This document shows, one piece after another, positions 31,529 through 38,165 of a stretch of DNA of 43,915 nt. Under the pieces are notes generated by a model. The model was not told where the DNA came from and made no database searches. It was given only the letters and a program-made list of their open reading frames with translations. The translations under genes were made by a program, and so were the position numbers. The stretch's first letter is position 1, and each line of letters opens with the position of its first letter. Source of the DNA: a virus; the IMG/VR virus record IMGVR_UViG_3300042731_009830, positions 1 through 43,915 of that record, one strand, 5' to 3'.

Positions 31529-31786
31529 TTACATCAGCCTCGCCTGATAAAGCGTTACGGTAACGAGCAGCTCGTCCTCATTGTCCATCCATTCGGCGAG
31601 CTGTTTTTCCTGTCCGGTTGTAAAAGTAAGGTCCTTGAACTTCACCTTGACCAGATCGATCTCTCTGGTTATAGACCGTATTTTTGCCTTGGCCGCAACT
31701 TTCGGAAAAGCTGTCTTCACTTCCACTTCGTTCTCACTCGCCTGCACGTTTTCCTCGGTCAGCTCCATCTGTTTTTTCTTCGCCAT
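31529..31786 (-). CDS. Hypothetical protein
   Basis: 85 residues from the ATG at 31786 (MAKKKQMELTEENVQASENE) behind GGAG. The C-terminal half (FKDLTFTTGQEKQLAEWMDN, DELLVTVTLYQARLM) is beta-rich and resembles phage proteins annotated as unknown in replication/recombination regions. Stop TAA or TGA not diagnostic. Confidence 0.5.
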   Translation of the reverse strand: MAKKKQMELTEENVQASENEVEVKTAFPKVAAKAKIRSITREIDLVKVKFKDLTFTTGQEKQLAEWMDNEDELLVTVTLYQARLM

Positions 31787-31851
31787 AATTTTTTCTCCGT
31801 TACAATGAAATACCCATCTGCTTACAGAGTCAACTTCCCAGTTCATACCAG

Positions 31852-31929
31852 TTAACTCTTGTAGTTTTTTTCTGAACCGTTCCGATTCGGCTTGGCCGGC
31901 TGATACTTCTTGCCGCAGAAGGCACTCAT
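31852..31929 (-). CDS. Possible micro-ORF
   Basis: 25 residues: MSAFCGKKYQPAKPNRNGSE then KNYKS. The upstream codons read LKGHK in frame, so it could be the tail of a zinc-ribbon gene whose start has been lost. AAAGGG lies 7 nt before the ATG. Weakly supported. Confidence 0.25.
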   Translation of the reverse strand: MSAFCGKKYQPAKPNRNGSEKNYKS

Positions 31930-31940
31930 CTTATGCCCTT

Positions 31941-32120
31941 TCAGTTTGGGGATTTAAGATTCTTCGGTAGGCTCTTCTTTGGTTTAACTACGATTTCAAA
32001 TTCTTCATACCAGGCATCCATAATTCCTCTGCCAATGGCATATCCGAGACCATAGAAAAATAAAGATGCTACTATAAGAATAACTGCTATCACAACAAAA
32101 TATCCAAGTAATTCGAGCAT
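31941..32120 (-). CDS. Small single-pass membrane protein
   Basis: 59 residues behind a perfect AAGGAG: MLELLGYFVVIAVILIVASL then FFYGLGYAIGRGIMDAWYEE. One strong hydrophobic segment (residues 5-29), glycine zipper-like end, basic C-terminus (KPKKSLPKNLK). Missed by a 60-codon cut-off. Confidence 0.6.
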   Translation of the reverse strand: MLELLGYFVVIAVILIVASLFFYGLGYAIGRGIMDAWYEEFEIVVKPKKSLPKNLKSPN

Positions 32121-32165
32121 TTTGATTTCTCCTTATTTAAACTGCATAAATAACTTTCCAGACTA

Positions 32166-32203
32166 TTTACTTTCTAAAAAAAAAGGCCGCACTGTGCATT
32201 TTT
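32166..32203. repeat. 38-bp direct repeat, copy A (downstream of ParB-like gene)
   Basis: TTTACTTTCT, an A-run, then GGCCGCACTGTGCATTTTT. Differs from copy B at 33806-33843 by a single base. The two flank the ParB-like gene. Confidence 0.85.
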
Positions 32204-32224
32204 CTTCGCCATAATTTTTTCCTT

Positions 32225-33796
32225 TTATGTTTTCGTCTTTTTCTTTGTCACCTTGTCGGTCTTTGTTTTCTTTGGTGTACCGTCCGCCTTAAGGTTCTTC
32301 CAGGCCGCCGGCTCTTCGAACCCGGGTTCGTTACAGACCGCCTCATAAATCTCATTCAGATCAACATCGAACATGGAAGCTATTATCCGGGCCTCTTTAA
32401 TAGAATCTTTATCACCGCTTGAGTCTATTTTCCATTTGATCTCACCCCGGACAGCTTCCCACAATTCCTTAAACACCAATACTGCTGCATTCTTCGTTTT
32501 GCCTTCATTAAGTAGTTTCATAGCTTTATTAAGAAATTTTTGTTGTTCGGCAGTTCTATATATTCTTTTTTCACACCCCCCAATTACTATAAACAGGCTT
32601 ATTACGAGCATCGCCCTTTCCGTCAGCATGTTCTCCGGTTCAATCTCTTCGATTATTTTTATTAGCCTGTCGACTATCTCTCCCCAGCGTTTCTGTTTAA
32701 GTTCTGCCCTGAGCTGCTTTAATGTTTTAGGCTTGTTAGCTTCCTTTTGAGCCGCTTTTTGAGTCAGCTCGACATATATGACCTTCCCTTTGCCGGTTGA
32801 TGGTACCACCAGGGCCGGCACGGACCCTTCCACTATCTTTTTCGATTTTATATACTGATTCGGTGATAATACTTTGCCATAAGCCCTTTTTAGTTTCTGG
32901 TCTTCATGCCCGGAAGAACACCAGGACGTTCTTACACATATAAGACCTGAATATTTTTCCTTGAGTTCCAGGTATTTATTTTTGGCCTGATCAGCCTCTT
33001 TTTTGTCCCAGCACCTAAGGTCCAGACAACGATCATTTTTACCTGAAACATCCTTTTTCTTATCAGCCCACAGTGTCGGCTGGACACCACTTCTTTTATT
33101 ACACTTAAAACATTGTTTTGTATCGAACGGAGCCTTTGAAATCAGCCTGAGCATTTCAGTAAGGTCTTTATCCAACTCCGATACGGTATATTTCCCCCAG
33201 TGCTTTTTAACACGGCTTAGAATTCCTTTCTGCATAGGTACCGGGAACCTGGCGACAAGGCCGAGATGTGCCGCCGTCAGATAGGAAAGCTCTTCGTTCT
33301 CCGCCAGCTCTATGTCCCAGTCTGCGGAGAGATTATTATAAATACAGTTTCTTACCCGCACCCATTTTTCACTTTTACCTAATTTGGCAGACACTGCCTT
33401 GTAATCACCTTTATATTTTTCAAGCAATATACCGACCGCCGAGCCCTCCTCGATCGGAGTGAGGTCCTGCCGTGCAAAGTTCTCAGCGAAAGTTATCTCG
33501 AACGCCTCTTCATCGGTAATAAGCCCGTGATTGATTGCCCGGATCTCCTGCAGTCCCGCCTTTTTTGCCGCCCTCAGTCTTCTCTCACCGGCGAGCAGTT
33601 CTGGAAAAAGAATTTCTTTTTTATCAAGAAATTTTCCGCTTTTAATATTGCGAACGTGGACCGGCACAATAACGCCCTGGGCCTTCACCGAATCTACGAG
33701 TTTTTCAAACCCTTTACTCTTTTCGTTTATCCGCCTCGGATTGTTTTTACTGATAGCGATTCTCTTGACCGATATCAATTCCAAATTCTCTTTCAT
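32225..33796 (-). CDS. ParB/Spo0J-like nuclease/partition protein
   Basis: 523 residues from the ATG at 33796 (MKENLELISVKRIAISKNNP) behind AAAGGAG. ParB N-terminal domain: FEKLVDSVKAQGVIVPVHVR, LAGERRLRAAKKAGLQEIRA (GERR box) and TFAENFARQDLTPIEEGSAV, then an HTH (KAVSAKLGKSEKWVRVR). A Cys-rich segment follows at about residues 232-270 (QCFKCNKRSG, DRCLDLRCWDKKEA), suggesting metal binding. The long C-terminus is Lys-rich. No ParA is encoded, so it may act as a CTP-dependent DNA-binding regulator or nuclease rather than in partition. Confidence 0.75.
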   Translation of the reverse strand: MKENLELISVKRIAISKNNPRRINEKSKGFEKLVDSVKAQGVIVPVHVRNIKSGKFLDKKEILFPELLAGERRLRAAKKAGLQEIRAINHGLITDEEAFEITFAENFARQDLTPIEEGSAVGILLEKYKGDYKAVSAKLGKSEKWVRVRNCIYNNLSADWDIELAENEELSYLTAAHLGLVARFPVPMQKGILSRVKKHWGKYTVSELDKDLTEMLRLISKAPFDTKQCFKCNKRSGVQPTLWADKKKDVSGKNDRCLDLRCWDKKEADQAKNKYLELKEKYSGLICVRTSWCSSGHEDQKLKRAYGKVLSPNQYIKSKKIVEGSVPALVVPSTGKGKVIYVELTQKAAQKEANKPKTLKQLRAELKQKRWGEIVDRLIKIIEEIEPENMLTERAMLVISLFIVIGGCEKRIYRTAEQQKFLNKAMKLLNEGKTKNAAVLVFKELWEAVRGEIKWKIDSSGDKDSIKEARIIASMFDVDLNEIYEAVCNEPGFEEPAAWKNLKADGTPKKTKTDKVTKKKTKT

Positions 33797-33805
33797 AATA
33801 ACTCC

Positions 33806-33843
33806 TTTACTTTCTAAAAAAAAGGGCCGCACTGTGCATTTTT
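33806..33843. repeat. 38-bp direct repeat, copy B (upstream of ParB-like gene)
   Basis: Same sequence as copy A with one A-to-G change. On minus it lies just before the ribosome site of the ParB-like gene and includes a T-run after TGCACAGTGCGGCC. Confidence 0.85.
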
Positions 33844-33987
33844 ACAGATTGATTTTTAACATTTTCATAATCAAAGTTTTCATATCTGGTCAGACAACCT
33901 TTACCTTAATTCAGAAAAAATAGGACACGCAGGAAACCCCAAACACACTGCCCCACAAGCCTTTCGGCACTGCTCGCCAGTATCCTA

Positions 33988-34644
33988 TCATTTCTTACAC
34001 ATATATATTGGGCTTACAAATGTTATCTTCATGCTTTCTAGCGCACCAGTTCCACCTTTTTCATAAGACCATGAAACCGACTCTATAATTTCACTATCTA
34101 ACTCATCGATAAAGCCTTTCGCGTTCGCCCATACCTCTGATGATATATGTGGTTTTTCGTCTAATATATTTTTATTTTCATCCATTTTGTCTATTTCTGG
34201 GGTATCATTTTCCACTGATAGTCGCCAAGCTGTCGGCCTAATACCCTTTGATTCTGCAATTTTAACAAAGCAAACGGGACAACAAATTCCCTCTCGTTTA
34301 TCCATTACTTTGTTCCATAAATCATTATCTGCGTACCATGTGATATTTTCATTTGAACATATATGACAATAATCTTCGGGATGCTTTCCCACCTTTTCCT
34401 CGGTGTTAGGAATATGGGGCTTCTGACAGTCGGGGCAGGAAGGTTCATATATCTCAGAAACTTTTTTATCATCAAGCCAGCATTTTTGTTTTTCGTCCTC
34501 GGCGAGAAGGGATTTAATTTCTTCGGCATATCGTTGAGCCGCCTCCAACTCTGTAATGTCCCCGTCCATTGCGGAGATATAATCTTTGATATGTTTGGTA
34601 TCAATAATATTTTCCAGCAACTCTCTAATCTTCTCTTTGTTCAT
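33988..34644 (-). CDS. Zinc-finger-like hypothetical protein
   Basis: 218 residues. The helical N-terminus (NIIDTKHIKDYISAMDGDIT, EAAQRYAEEIKSLLAEDE) is followed by three CxxC pairs: SCPDCQKPH, YCHICSNENI and ICCPVCFVKIAES. The GIRPTAWRLS segment after the last pair recurs in phage zinc-ribbon proteins. Probably a structural zinc protein; function unknown. Confidence 0.6.
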   Translation of the reverse strand: MNKEKIRELLENIIDTKHIKDYISAMDGDITELEAAQRYAEEIKSLLAEDEKQKCWLDDKKVSEIYEPSCPDCQKPHIPNTEEKVGKHPEDYCHICSNENITWYADNDLWNKVMDKREGICCPVCFVKIAESKGIRPTAWRLSVENDTPEIDKMDENKNILDEKPHISSEVWANAKGFIDELDSEIIESVSWSYEKGGTGALESMKITFVSPIYMCKK

Positions 34645-34645
34645 T

Positions 34646-34930
34646 TCAGCTTTTCTCCTTAGCGATTAATGCAGCGATTATCCAGTGAATCGGTTTGGCT
34701 AAAGCCATCCCCCAATACGCAGATGCCCAAGAATCATCACCACAATATTCCATTACCTCATAAACAGCATCATGGAAAGCTCTATGGCTTTCTTTTACTA
34801 CTTCATCCCTGAGCCTGAAGGCGAGGTCGGCAAGTGATTCGTTCGGTTTTAGAATGTCCCTATTCCAAAGCCAATCTACTCGCTCGTCCTCGTTCATATC
34901 TAAGTATTTTAATAGTTCATCCTTGCTCAT
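34646..34930 (-). CDS. Hypothetical acidic protein
   Basis: 94 residues: MSKDELLKYLDMNEDERVDW, NESLADLAFRLRDEV, YWGMALAKPIHWIIAALIAK. Helical, with a mildly hydrophobic C-terminus. One nt separates it from the zinc-finger gene. Similar small proteins are common in phages but unnamed. Confidence 0.55.
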   Translation of the reverse strand: MSKDELLKYLDMNEDERVDWLWNRDILKPNESLADLAFRLRDEVVKESHRAFHDAVYEVMEYCGDDSWASAYWGMALAKPIHWIIAALIAKEKS

Positions 34931-34933
34931 GGC

Positions 34934-35047
34934 TCAGTTCTTTTTATTCTTGTCTCTATTACCCAGCAGCCAACAGCAAAGACACAGCAAGACCATAATT
35001 ACTAAAACCAATATACTTATTAAAACTTCTGTTTCCTTTTCAGTCAT
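34934..35047 (-). CDS. Small single-pass membrane protein
   Basis: 37 residues: MTEKETEVLISILVLVIMVL then LCLCCWLLGNRDKNKKN. One membrane helix with four Cys and a basic cytoplasmic end. No strong ribosome site; supported by fit between neighbours. Confidence 0.4.
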   Translation of the reverse strand: MTEKETEVLISILVLVIMVLLCLCCWLLGNRDKNKKN

Positions 35048-35087
35048 AATTCATACTTTCTTAATATTCTCTTTTTTTAAATAAAAA

Positions 35088-35170
35088 AGGGGCGGGGTTA
35101 AAGACCTCAAGAAGCGAGCATCCTGAGATTCGGAATTTAACTGCCATGGTATTAGTGGGGACCCGCCCCT
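35088..35170 (-). ncRNA. Long-loop hairpin with terminal T-run (element 1)
   Basis: AGGGGCGGG (35088-35096) pairs with CCCGCCCCT (35162-35170) around a 65-nt loop; on minus the closing strand is followed by six T. The loop holds an ATG opening a 28-codon frame (MAVKFRISGCSLLEVF). Related in design to 36045-36119 and 41720-41801. Confidence 0.45.
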
Positions 35171-35192
35171 GTGAAGTGCATTGTTATTCAAT

Positions 35193-35411
35193 TTAGTAAT
35201 CCTCCCCGGTATCAATCAGATCGCACTGGCACAGATGATACGGCTGCTGGCAATTCGGGCAGATATGCGCATCGTCGAAATTATCGTCCGCCGGCTCAAG
35301 CAACGTTTCGAGCAGCTCGTCGTCGTCGGGATCAAAAAAGCCATTCCGCTTGTCCGGCTCCGGCTCCGGCTCACCGTATAATTGTTCGTAAGTTAAAGGT
35401 TCATCTGCCAT
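35193..35411 (-). CDS. Small acidic protein with zinc-knuckle cysteines
   Basis: 72 residues: MADEPLTYEQLYGEPEPEPD, DDDELLETLLEPADDNFDD, ICPNCQQPYHLCQCDLIDTG. Very acidic N-terminus and a CxxC...CxC end. Possibly a DNA-mimic-like or protein-binding factor; speculative. Confidence 0.5.
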   Translation of the reverse strand: MADEPLTYEQLYGEPEPEPDKRNGFFDPDDDELLETLLEPADDNFDDAHICPNCQQPYHLCQCDLIDTGEDY

Positions 35412-35449
35412 TGAATCTCCCCTGCTTAAAAAAGTTTTCGAACATTAAT

Positions 35450-35635
35450 TTACCTCTTCATACCAGTATCTCTTAACATGGCATGCATGAACATCGATTT
35501 TATATAGCTCAATCCTGTTGATACCGCCGAATCGCCCCGCCGGTCCATACGCCGGGCCTCGGCGATCCGCCTCCTTATTTTGTTCGGGCACCCGACCTCA
35601 AACGGCCGCCTCGGATTTTTCTTATAGTCCGCCAT
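35450..35635 (-). CDS. Small basic hypothetical protein
   Basis: 61 residues: MADYKKNPRRPFEVGCPNKI, RRRIAEARRMDRRGDSAVST, GLSYIKSMFMHAMLRDTG. Arg-rich helix could bind nucleic acid. The preceding small gene ends 1 nt away (stop at 35636). Confidence 0.5.
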   Translation of the reverse strand: MADYKKNPRRPFEVGCPNKIRRRIAEARRMDRRGDSAVSTGLSYIKSMFMHAMLRDTGMKR

Positions 35636-35722
35636 TTATTTTTCCCCATCCGACCATCGAAACGGCCATACAAGGTAAACCGCCGCCAACAGTATCGCCT
35701 TAATTAATTTCCATATTTTCAT
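35636..35722 (-). CDS. Tiny membrane protein
   Basis: 28 residues: MKIWKLIKAILLAAVYLVWP then FRWSDGEK. Hydrophobic helix flanked by basic residues. It overlaps the end of the NrdR-like gene by 4 nt (ATG within its stop region), consistent with translational coupling. Confidence 0.35.
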   Translation of the reverse strand: MKIWKLIKAILLAAVYLVWPFRWSDGEK

Positions 35723-35937
35723 ATCTCTATCGCCCTTAATTTTTTTATAAATCCGGCCACGGCGATCTTGAGCTGCTGCCTGTATCGCTTATTGATATCC
35801 ATAGTTCCGAACGGCTGCTCATAGGTGCTGAACCGGTGCCGGCAGCCGGGACAATGTCTCCTGCGTATTACCCTGTTACCGCCGGTCGGCCTGGAGTTTA
35901 TCACCCTGGTATTTTTTCCGCATTCCGGACATTTCAT
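35719..35937 (-). CDS. NrdR-like zinc-ribbon protein
   Basis: 72 residues from the ATG at 35937 (MKCPECGKNTRVINSRPTGG); the longer frame upstream overlaps another small gene. CPEC and HCPGCRHRFSTYE match the zinc ribbon of NrdR, the repressor of ribonucleotide reductase genes, but the ATP-cone domain is absent. It may be a stand-alone DNA-binding zinc ribbon related to NrdR or Ogr-type activators. Confidence 0.65.
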   Translation of the reverse strand: MKCPECGKNTRVINSRPTGGNRVIRRRHCPGCRHRFSTYEQPFGTMDINKRYRQQLKIAVAGFIKKLRAIEI

Positions 35938-35942
35938 AATTA

Positions 35943-36026
35943 CTACGCCAAAAGCAAAATCGTTATCAGGACGATCACATTGACCGCCATAGCGCACCAG
36001 AAAAATCTTTTATACAAGTCATCCAT
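35943..36026 (-). CDS. Tiny membrane protein
   Basis: 27 residues: MDDLYKRFFWCAMAVNVIVL then ITILLLA, stop TAG. AAGG precedes the ATG. One membrane helix. It lies between the hairpin element at 36045-36119 and the NrdR-like gene. Confidence 0.4.
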   Translation of the reverse strand: MDDLYKRFFWCAMAVNVIVLITILLLA

Positions 36027-36044
36027 AATATAACCTTATTAAAA

Positions 36045-36119
36045 AAGGCGACGGGTTCGTCCGTGGATAATGCTGCGAAGCTAATAATTTTTGCGTCCAT
36101 GCCTTCTTCCCGCCGCCTT
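36045..36119 (-). ncRNA. Long-loop hairpin with terminal T-run (element 2)
   Basis: AAGGCGACGGG (36045-36055) pairs with CCCGCCGCCTT (36109-36119). The one non-Watson-Crick position is G-U in minus-strand RNA but A-C in plus-strand RNA, which favours a minus-strand RNA. Six T follow on minus, and an ATG lies in the 53-nt loop. Confidence 0.5.
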
Positions 36120-36165
36120 CAGAGAATAGGAACCTAAATTTGTTTAACACTCATAACTAATAATG

Positions 36166-36555
36166 TCAATATAACCATAACGGTACTATTCTATTTTTAT
36201 TTATATCATAAACAGCAAATTTTACTTTATTATCTACTACAAGAAGTGCGTATTCATTCACTGCTTTTCCCACACCCTCCGTATATACGGTCATCCTTTT
36301 CTTCTCAGTTACAACAATATTTAATTCAACATCGATTCCACAATAGTGTATCTCATATGAACAAATGTAAAAATAACCATAGAACACCAATTCACTTTCA
36401 TCTTTGGAAATGATTTTCAAACATCTATTTTTATTCGAGAGTCTTGTCAGAGTTTGAAGTTCTTTTTTATCAGCACATCTCACACATATTCTTATCTCAT
36501 AAAAACGACTTCTCTCATATTCACGTATATCAAAATCTATATTTGTAATTCCCAT
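36166..36555 (-). CDS. Hypothetical protein
   Basis: 129 residues, beta-rich: MGITNIDFDIREYERSRFYE, FYGYFYICSYEIHYCGIDVE, LNIVVTEKKRMTVYTEG. The gene is AT-rich compared with the head genes, suggesting later acquisition. Start preceded by GTGACATT. Not recognised. Confidence 0.55.
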   Translation of the reverse strand: MGITNIDFDIREYERSRFYEIRICVRCADKKELQTLTRLSNKNRCLKIISKDESELVFYGYFYICSYEIHYCGIDVELNIVVTEKKRMTVYTEGVGKAVNEYALLVVDNKVKFAVYDINKNRIVPLWLY

Positions 36556-36586
36556 AATGTCACTCTGCTATATAATCTAATATTTA

Positions 36587-36862
36587 TCACCAAGGAACAT
36601 TCTCAGGCGGCGTAGGCGGTTTTATAGATTTTCTAAGTTCTGCCCTGTATTCCTCCGAGGCCTCCCATTCCCCGCACCATTCATCTTTTGCGACTTGTGG
36701 CCATATCGTTTCAGATATCAGAATATTTCCAAAATTGGGATCTATCGTCGTTGTCGGTATCACCCGTGGTACATATTTATGACATTGTCCACGTCCAGTA
36801 CCATCGCCAGCGATCATAAAGAAATTACAGTTTCCGCAATTATATTTTCTTTTTTTTTCCAT
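36587..36862 (-). CDS. Cys4 metal-binding protein, paralogue 1
   Basis: 91 residues from the ATG at 36862 (MEKKRKYNCGNCNFFMIAGD); the longer frame lacks a ribosome site, whereas here GGAG lies 7 nt upstream. CGNC, GQCHKYVPRV and DEWCGEWE form a four-Cys plus His pattern shared with the next upstream gene. Likely a structural zinc or Fe-S protein; function unknown. Confidence 0.6.
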   Translation of the reverse strand: MEKKRKYNCGNCNFFMIAGDGTGRGQCHKYVPRVIPTTTIDPNFGNILISETIWPQVAKDEWCGEWEASEEYRAELRKSIKPPTPPENVPW

Positions 36863-36866
36863 AATG

Positions 36867-37304
36867 TCACTCCGTTTTCGGCTCCCACTGCCCGCACCAA
36901 TAATCCGCATCCGTTTTTGGGGTTACTGTTTCATCTATGTCCCGATGGATAATTTGATGACATTTGGACATGGCAACCCAATCAAATCCTTGCCTTACCA
37001 TTACCTGCGGTGCATGTCGCCTACAATCATTCCCCTGATACCCCTGCCGCCAGAACCGGCAGTTCCCGCAGTTCTGATTATTGACGCTTGATTTCGGCGG
37101 CTTCGTTTCGGGCATAGTTTTTGAGTCTTTGGGATTATATGTGAAAGAAACGATAATACCCATTGCCGCTGATTTTATAATCGCTGCAAATTCATCCACA
37201 AAACCGAATGAATCAAAATGCTCTCGATCACCAAATTTATCTTTTTTTACATCACTGACCAACTGTTTGAGTTTTAATGCCAATTCGTCATTTGTAATTT
37301 CCAT
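36867..37304 (-). CDS. Cys4 metal-binding protein, paralogue 2
   Basis: 145 residues. An N-terminal helical segment (LALKLKQLVSDVKKDKFGD) is fused to NCGNCRFWRQGYQGNDCRRH, then APQV and ADYWCGQWEPKTE, the same metal-site pattern as the neighbouring gene. The pair arose by tandem duplication. Start ATG behind GTGACATT. Confidence 0.6.
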   Translation of the reverse strand: MEITNDELALKLKQLVSDVKKDKFGDREHFDSFGFVDEFAAIIKSAAMGIIVSFTYNPKDSKTMPETKPPKSSVNNQNCGNCRFWRQGYQGNDCRRHAPQVMVRQGFDWVAMSKCHQIIHRDIDETVTPKTDADYWCGQWEPKTE

Positions 37305-37358
37305 AATGTCACTTTCTTAAAAAAAGGCGGCGGGTTCGTCCGTCTACTGTTTTTAAGG

Positions 37359-37601
37359 TTATTCAAATAATTCCATTCCAAGCCGAATTACAATATAAGC
37401 AGGTATTAAGCCTATGTGAAAAAAGCCAGCCTTTATTATGCCCCACGCAACAGCAGAATTATTTATTCCCCAGTTTTCTAACACCTGCATAATTCCACCA
37501 TAAAGCATTACATATAAACTCAGCCATATCGCAAGTGCTATGATTGCAATTATTACTATTAATCCTAAAACAGTTTTGTATAAATCCTGTATATCATTCA
37601 T
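37359..37601 (-). CDS. Small multi-pass membrane protein
   Basis: 80 residues: LYKTVLGLIVIIAIIALAIW then LSLYVMLYGG, and AWGIIKAGFFHIGLIPAYIV. Two to three membrane helices. First minus-strand gene left of the attachment region; a holin or exclusion protein is possible but unproven. Confidence 0.55.
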   Translation of the reverse strand: MNDIQDLYKTVLGLIVIIAIIALAIWLSLYVMLYGGIMQVLENWGINNSAVAWGIIKAGFFHIGLIPAYIVIRLGMELFE

Positions 37602-37624
37602 GTTTTATTTCTTTTTTCAATAAT

Positions 37625-37657
37625 GGGCGGCCCGCCGGCCTGTTGGCGGGGCCGCCC
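37625..37657. repeat. GC-rich palindrome near attachment region
   Basis: GGGCGGCCCGCC and GGCGGGGCCGCCC form a 12-bp stem with a one-base bulge and an 8-nt loop. No T-run on either strand. Together with 37730-37774 it isolates the minus-strand genes from the att side. Confidence 0.6.
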
Positions 37658-37729
37658 TGATCTAAGGAGATTTAAGGACCGGGCTTTTGATGAAAAAGAC
37701 GTGCGAGAACCCCGGCCCTTTGCAGGCTT

Positions 37730-37774
37730 AAAAAACAGGGGGCTTAGGTTTGTATAGTGGCTTTGGGCCCCCTG
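37730..37774 (-). terminator. Intrinsic terminator on minus strand
   Basis: CAGGGGGC (37736-37743) pairs with GCCCCCTG (37767-37774), 23-nt loop, followed on minus by six T (37735-37730). It would stop leftward transcription entering from the attachment site. Confidence 0.65.
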
Positions 37775-37780
37775 CTTTGG

Positions 37781-37865
37781 AGGAGGTGATAATTTGTTTT
37801 CGGCAGCCAGTCTTCCCGGCCCTTGCGGGCCCACCAAACATAAAGACATTCCCGCCACTGCATGA
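37781..37865 (+). promoter_or_regulatory. Perfect Shine-Dalgarno with 23-residue frame
   Basis: AGGAGGTGAT complements the consensus 16S 3' end over ten bases. Three nt downstream, TTG opens a 23-residue frame (LFSAASLPGPCGPTKHKDIP...) ending at 37865. It may be a leader peptide or a trap for ribosomes; a remnant of a longer gene is also possible. Confidence 0.3.
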
Positions 37866-37918
37866 CCGCCAAAAAATCCGCCCGATATGCCTCGATGTCA
37901 CTGTCTCTGTCAGGAATA

Positions 37919-37960
37919 TGTCAAAAAACTATTTGACAGTCCCGTTTTTCACCCTAAAAT
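37919..37960 (+). promoter_or_regulatory. Promoter with overlapping inverted-repeat operator
   Basis: TTGACA (37933-37938), 16 nt, TAAAAT (37955-37960) is a good sigma-70-type promoter reading toward attP and the integrase. The -35 is half of TGTCAAA-6 nt-TTTGACA (37919-37938), a likely repressor or Xis site. Confidence 0.55.
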
Positions 37961-38003
37961 ACCCTATTTAGGCCTGTAAAAACGCATTTTTCTCTGAGGC
38001 GAA

Positions 38004-38048
38004 CAGCCTTCCAAGCTGGTCATGTGGGTTCGATTCCCATCACCCGCT
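38004..38048 (+). other. attP core: 3' end of a tRNA-Gly(UCC) gene
   Basis: CAGC-CTTCCAA-GCTG is an anticodon arm with anticodon TCC, followed by a five-base variable loop, the T arm GTGGG-TTCGATT-CCCAT and acceptor strand CACCCGC plus discriminator T. The 5' half of the tRNA is absent. Tyrosine integrases often use tRNA 3' ends, and the integrase begins 118 bp away. Confidence 0.85.
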
Positions 38049-38119
38049 TTAATTGCAAGTGGGTGTAATAAAAGAATTTACATCGACCTATGGCGCGGAA
38101 AGTGTGAGCTGCAGTTGAT

Positions 38120-38164
38120 TATGTCAAAAAAATGTCACGATTCATGACAAGAAACTGTCAAAAA
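38120..38164 (+). promoter_or_regulatory. TGTCA motif array before the integrase
   Basis: TGTCA at 38122, 38133 and 38156 and its complement TGACA at 38144; the middle pair is an inverted repeat. These could be integrase arm sites or operator half-sites, matching the half-sites at 37919-37938. Confidence 0.4.
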
Positions 38165-38165
38165 A

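Noticed and set aside
36867-37304. Toxin-antitoxin or restriction-like pair with 36587-36862
   Set aside because: The two are paralogues with the same Cys4 pattern; no toxin or nuclease motif is visible.
37781-37790. Fragment of 16S rRNA
   Set aside because: It matches the Shine-Dalgarno sense, not the rRNA strand, and nothing around it resembles rRNA.
37598-37858. 86-residue minus-strand frame left of attP
   Set aside because: It runs through the strong terminator and GC palindrome, has low-complexity Pro/Gly/Arg composition and no ribosome site.
38004-38048. Complete phage-encoded tRNA gene
   Set aside because: Only the 3' part pairs correctly; sequence upstream cannot form the D arm or the 5' acceptor strand.
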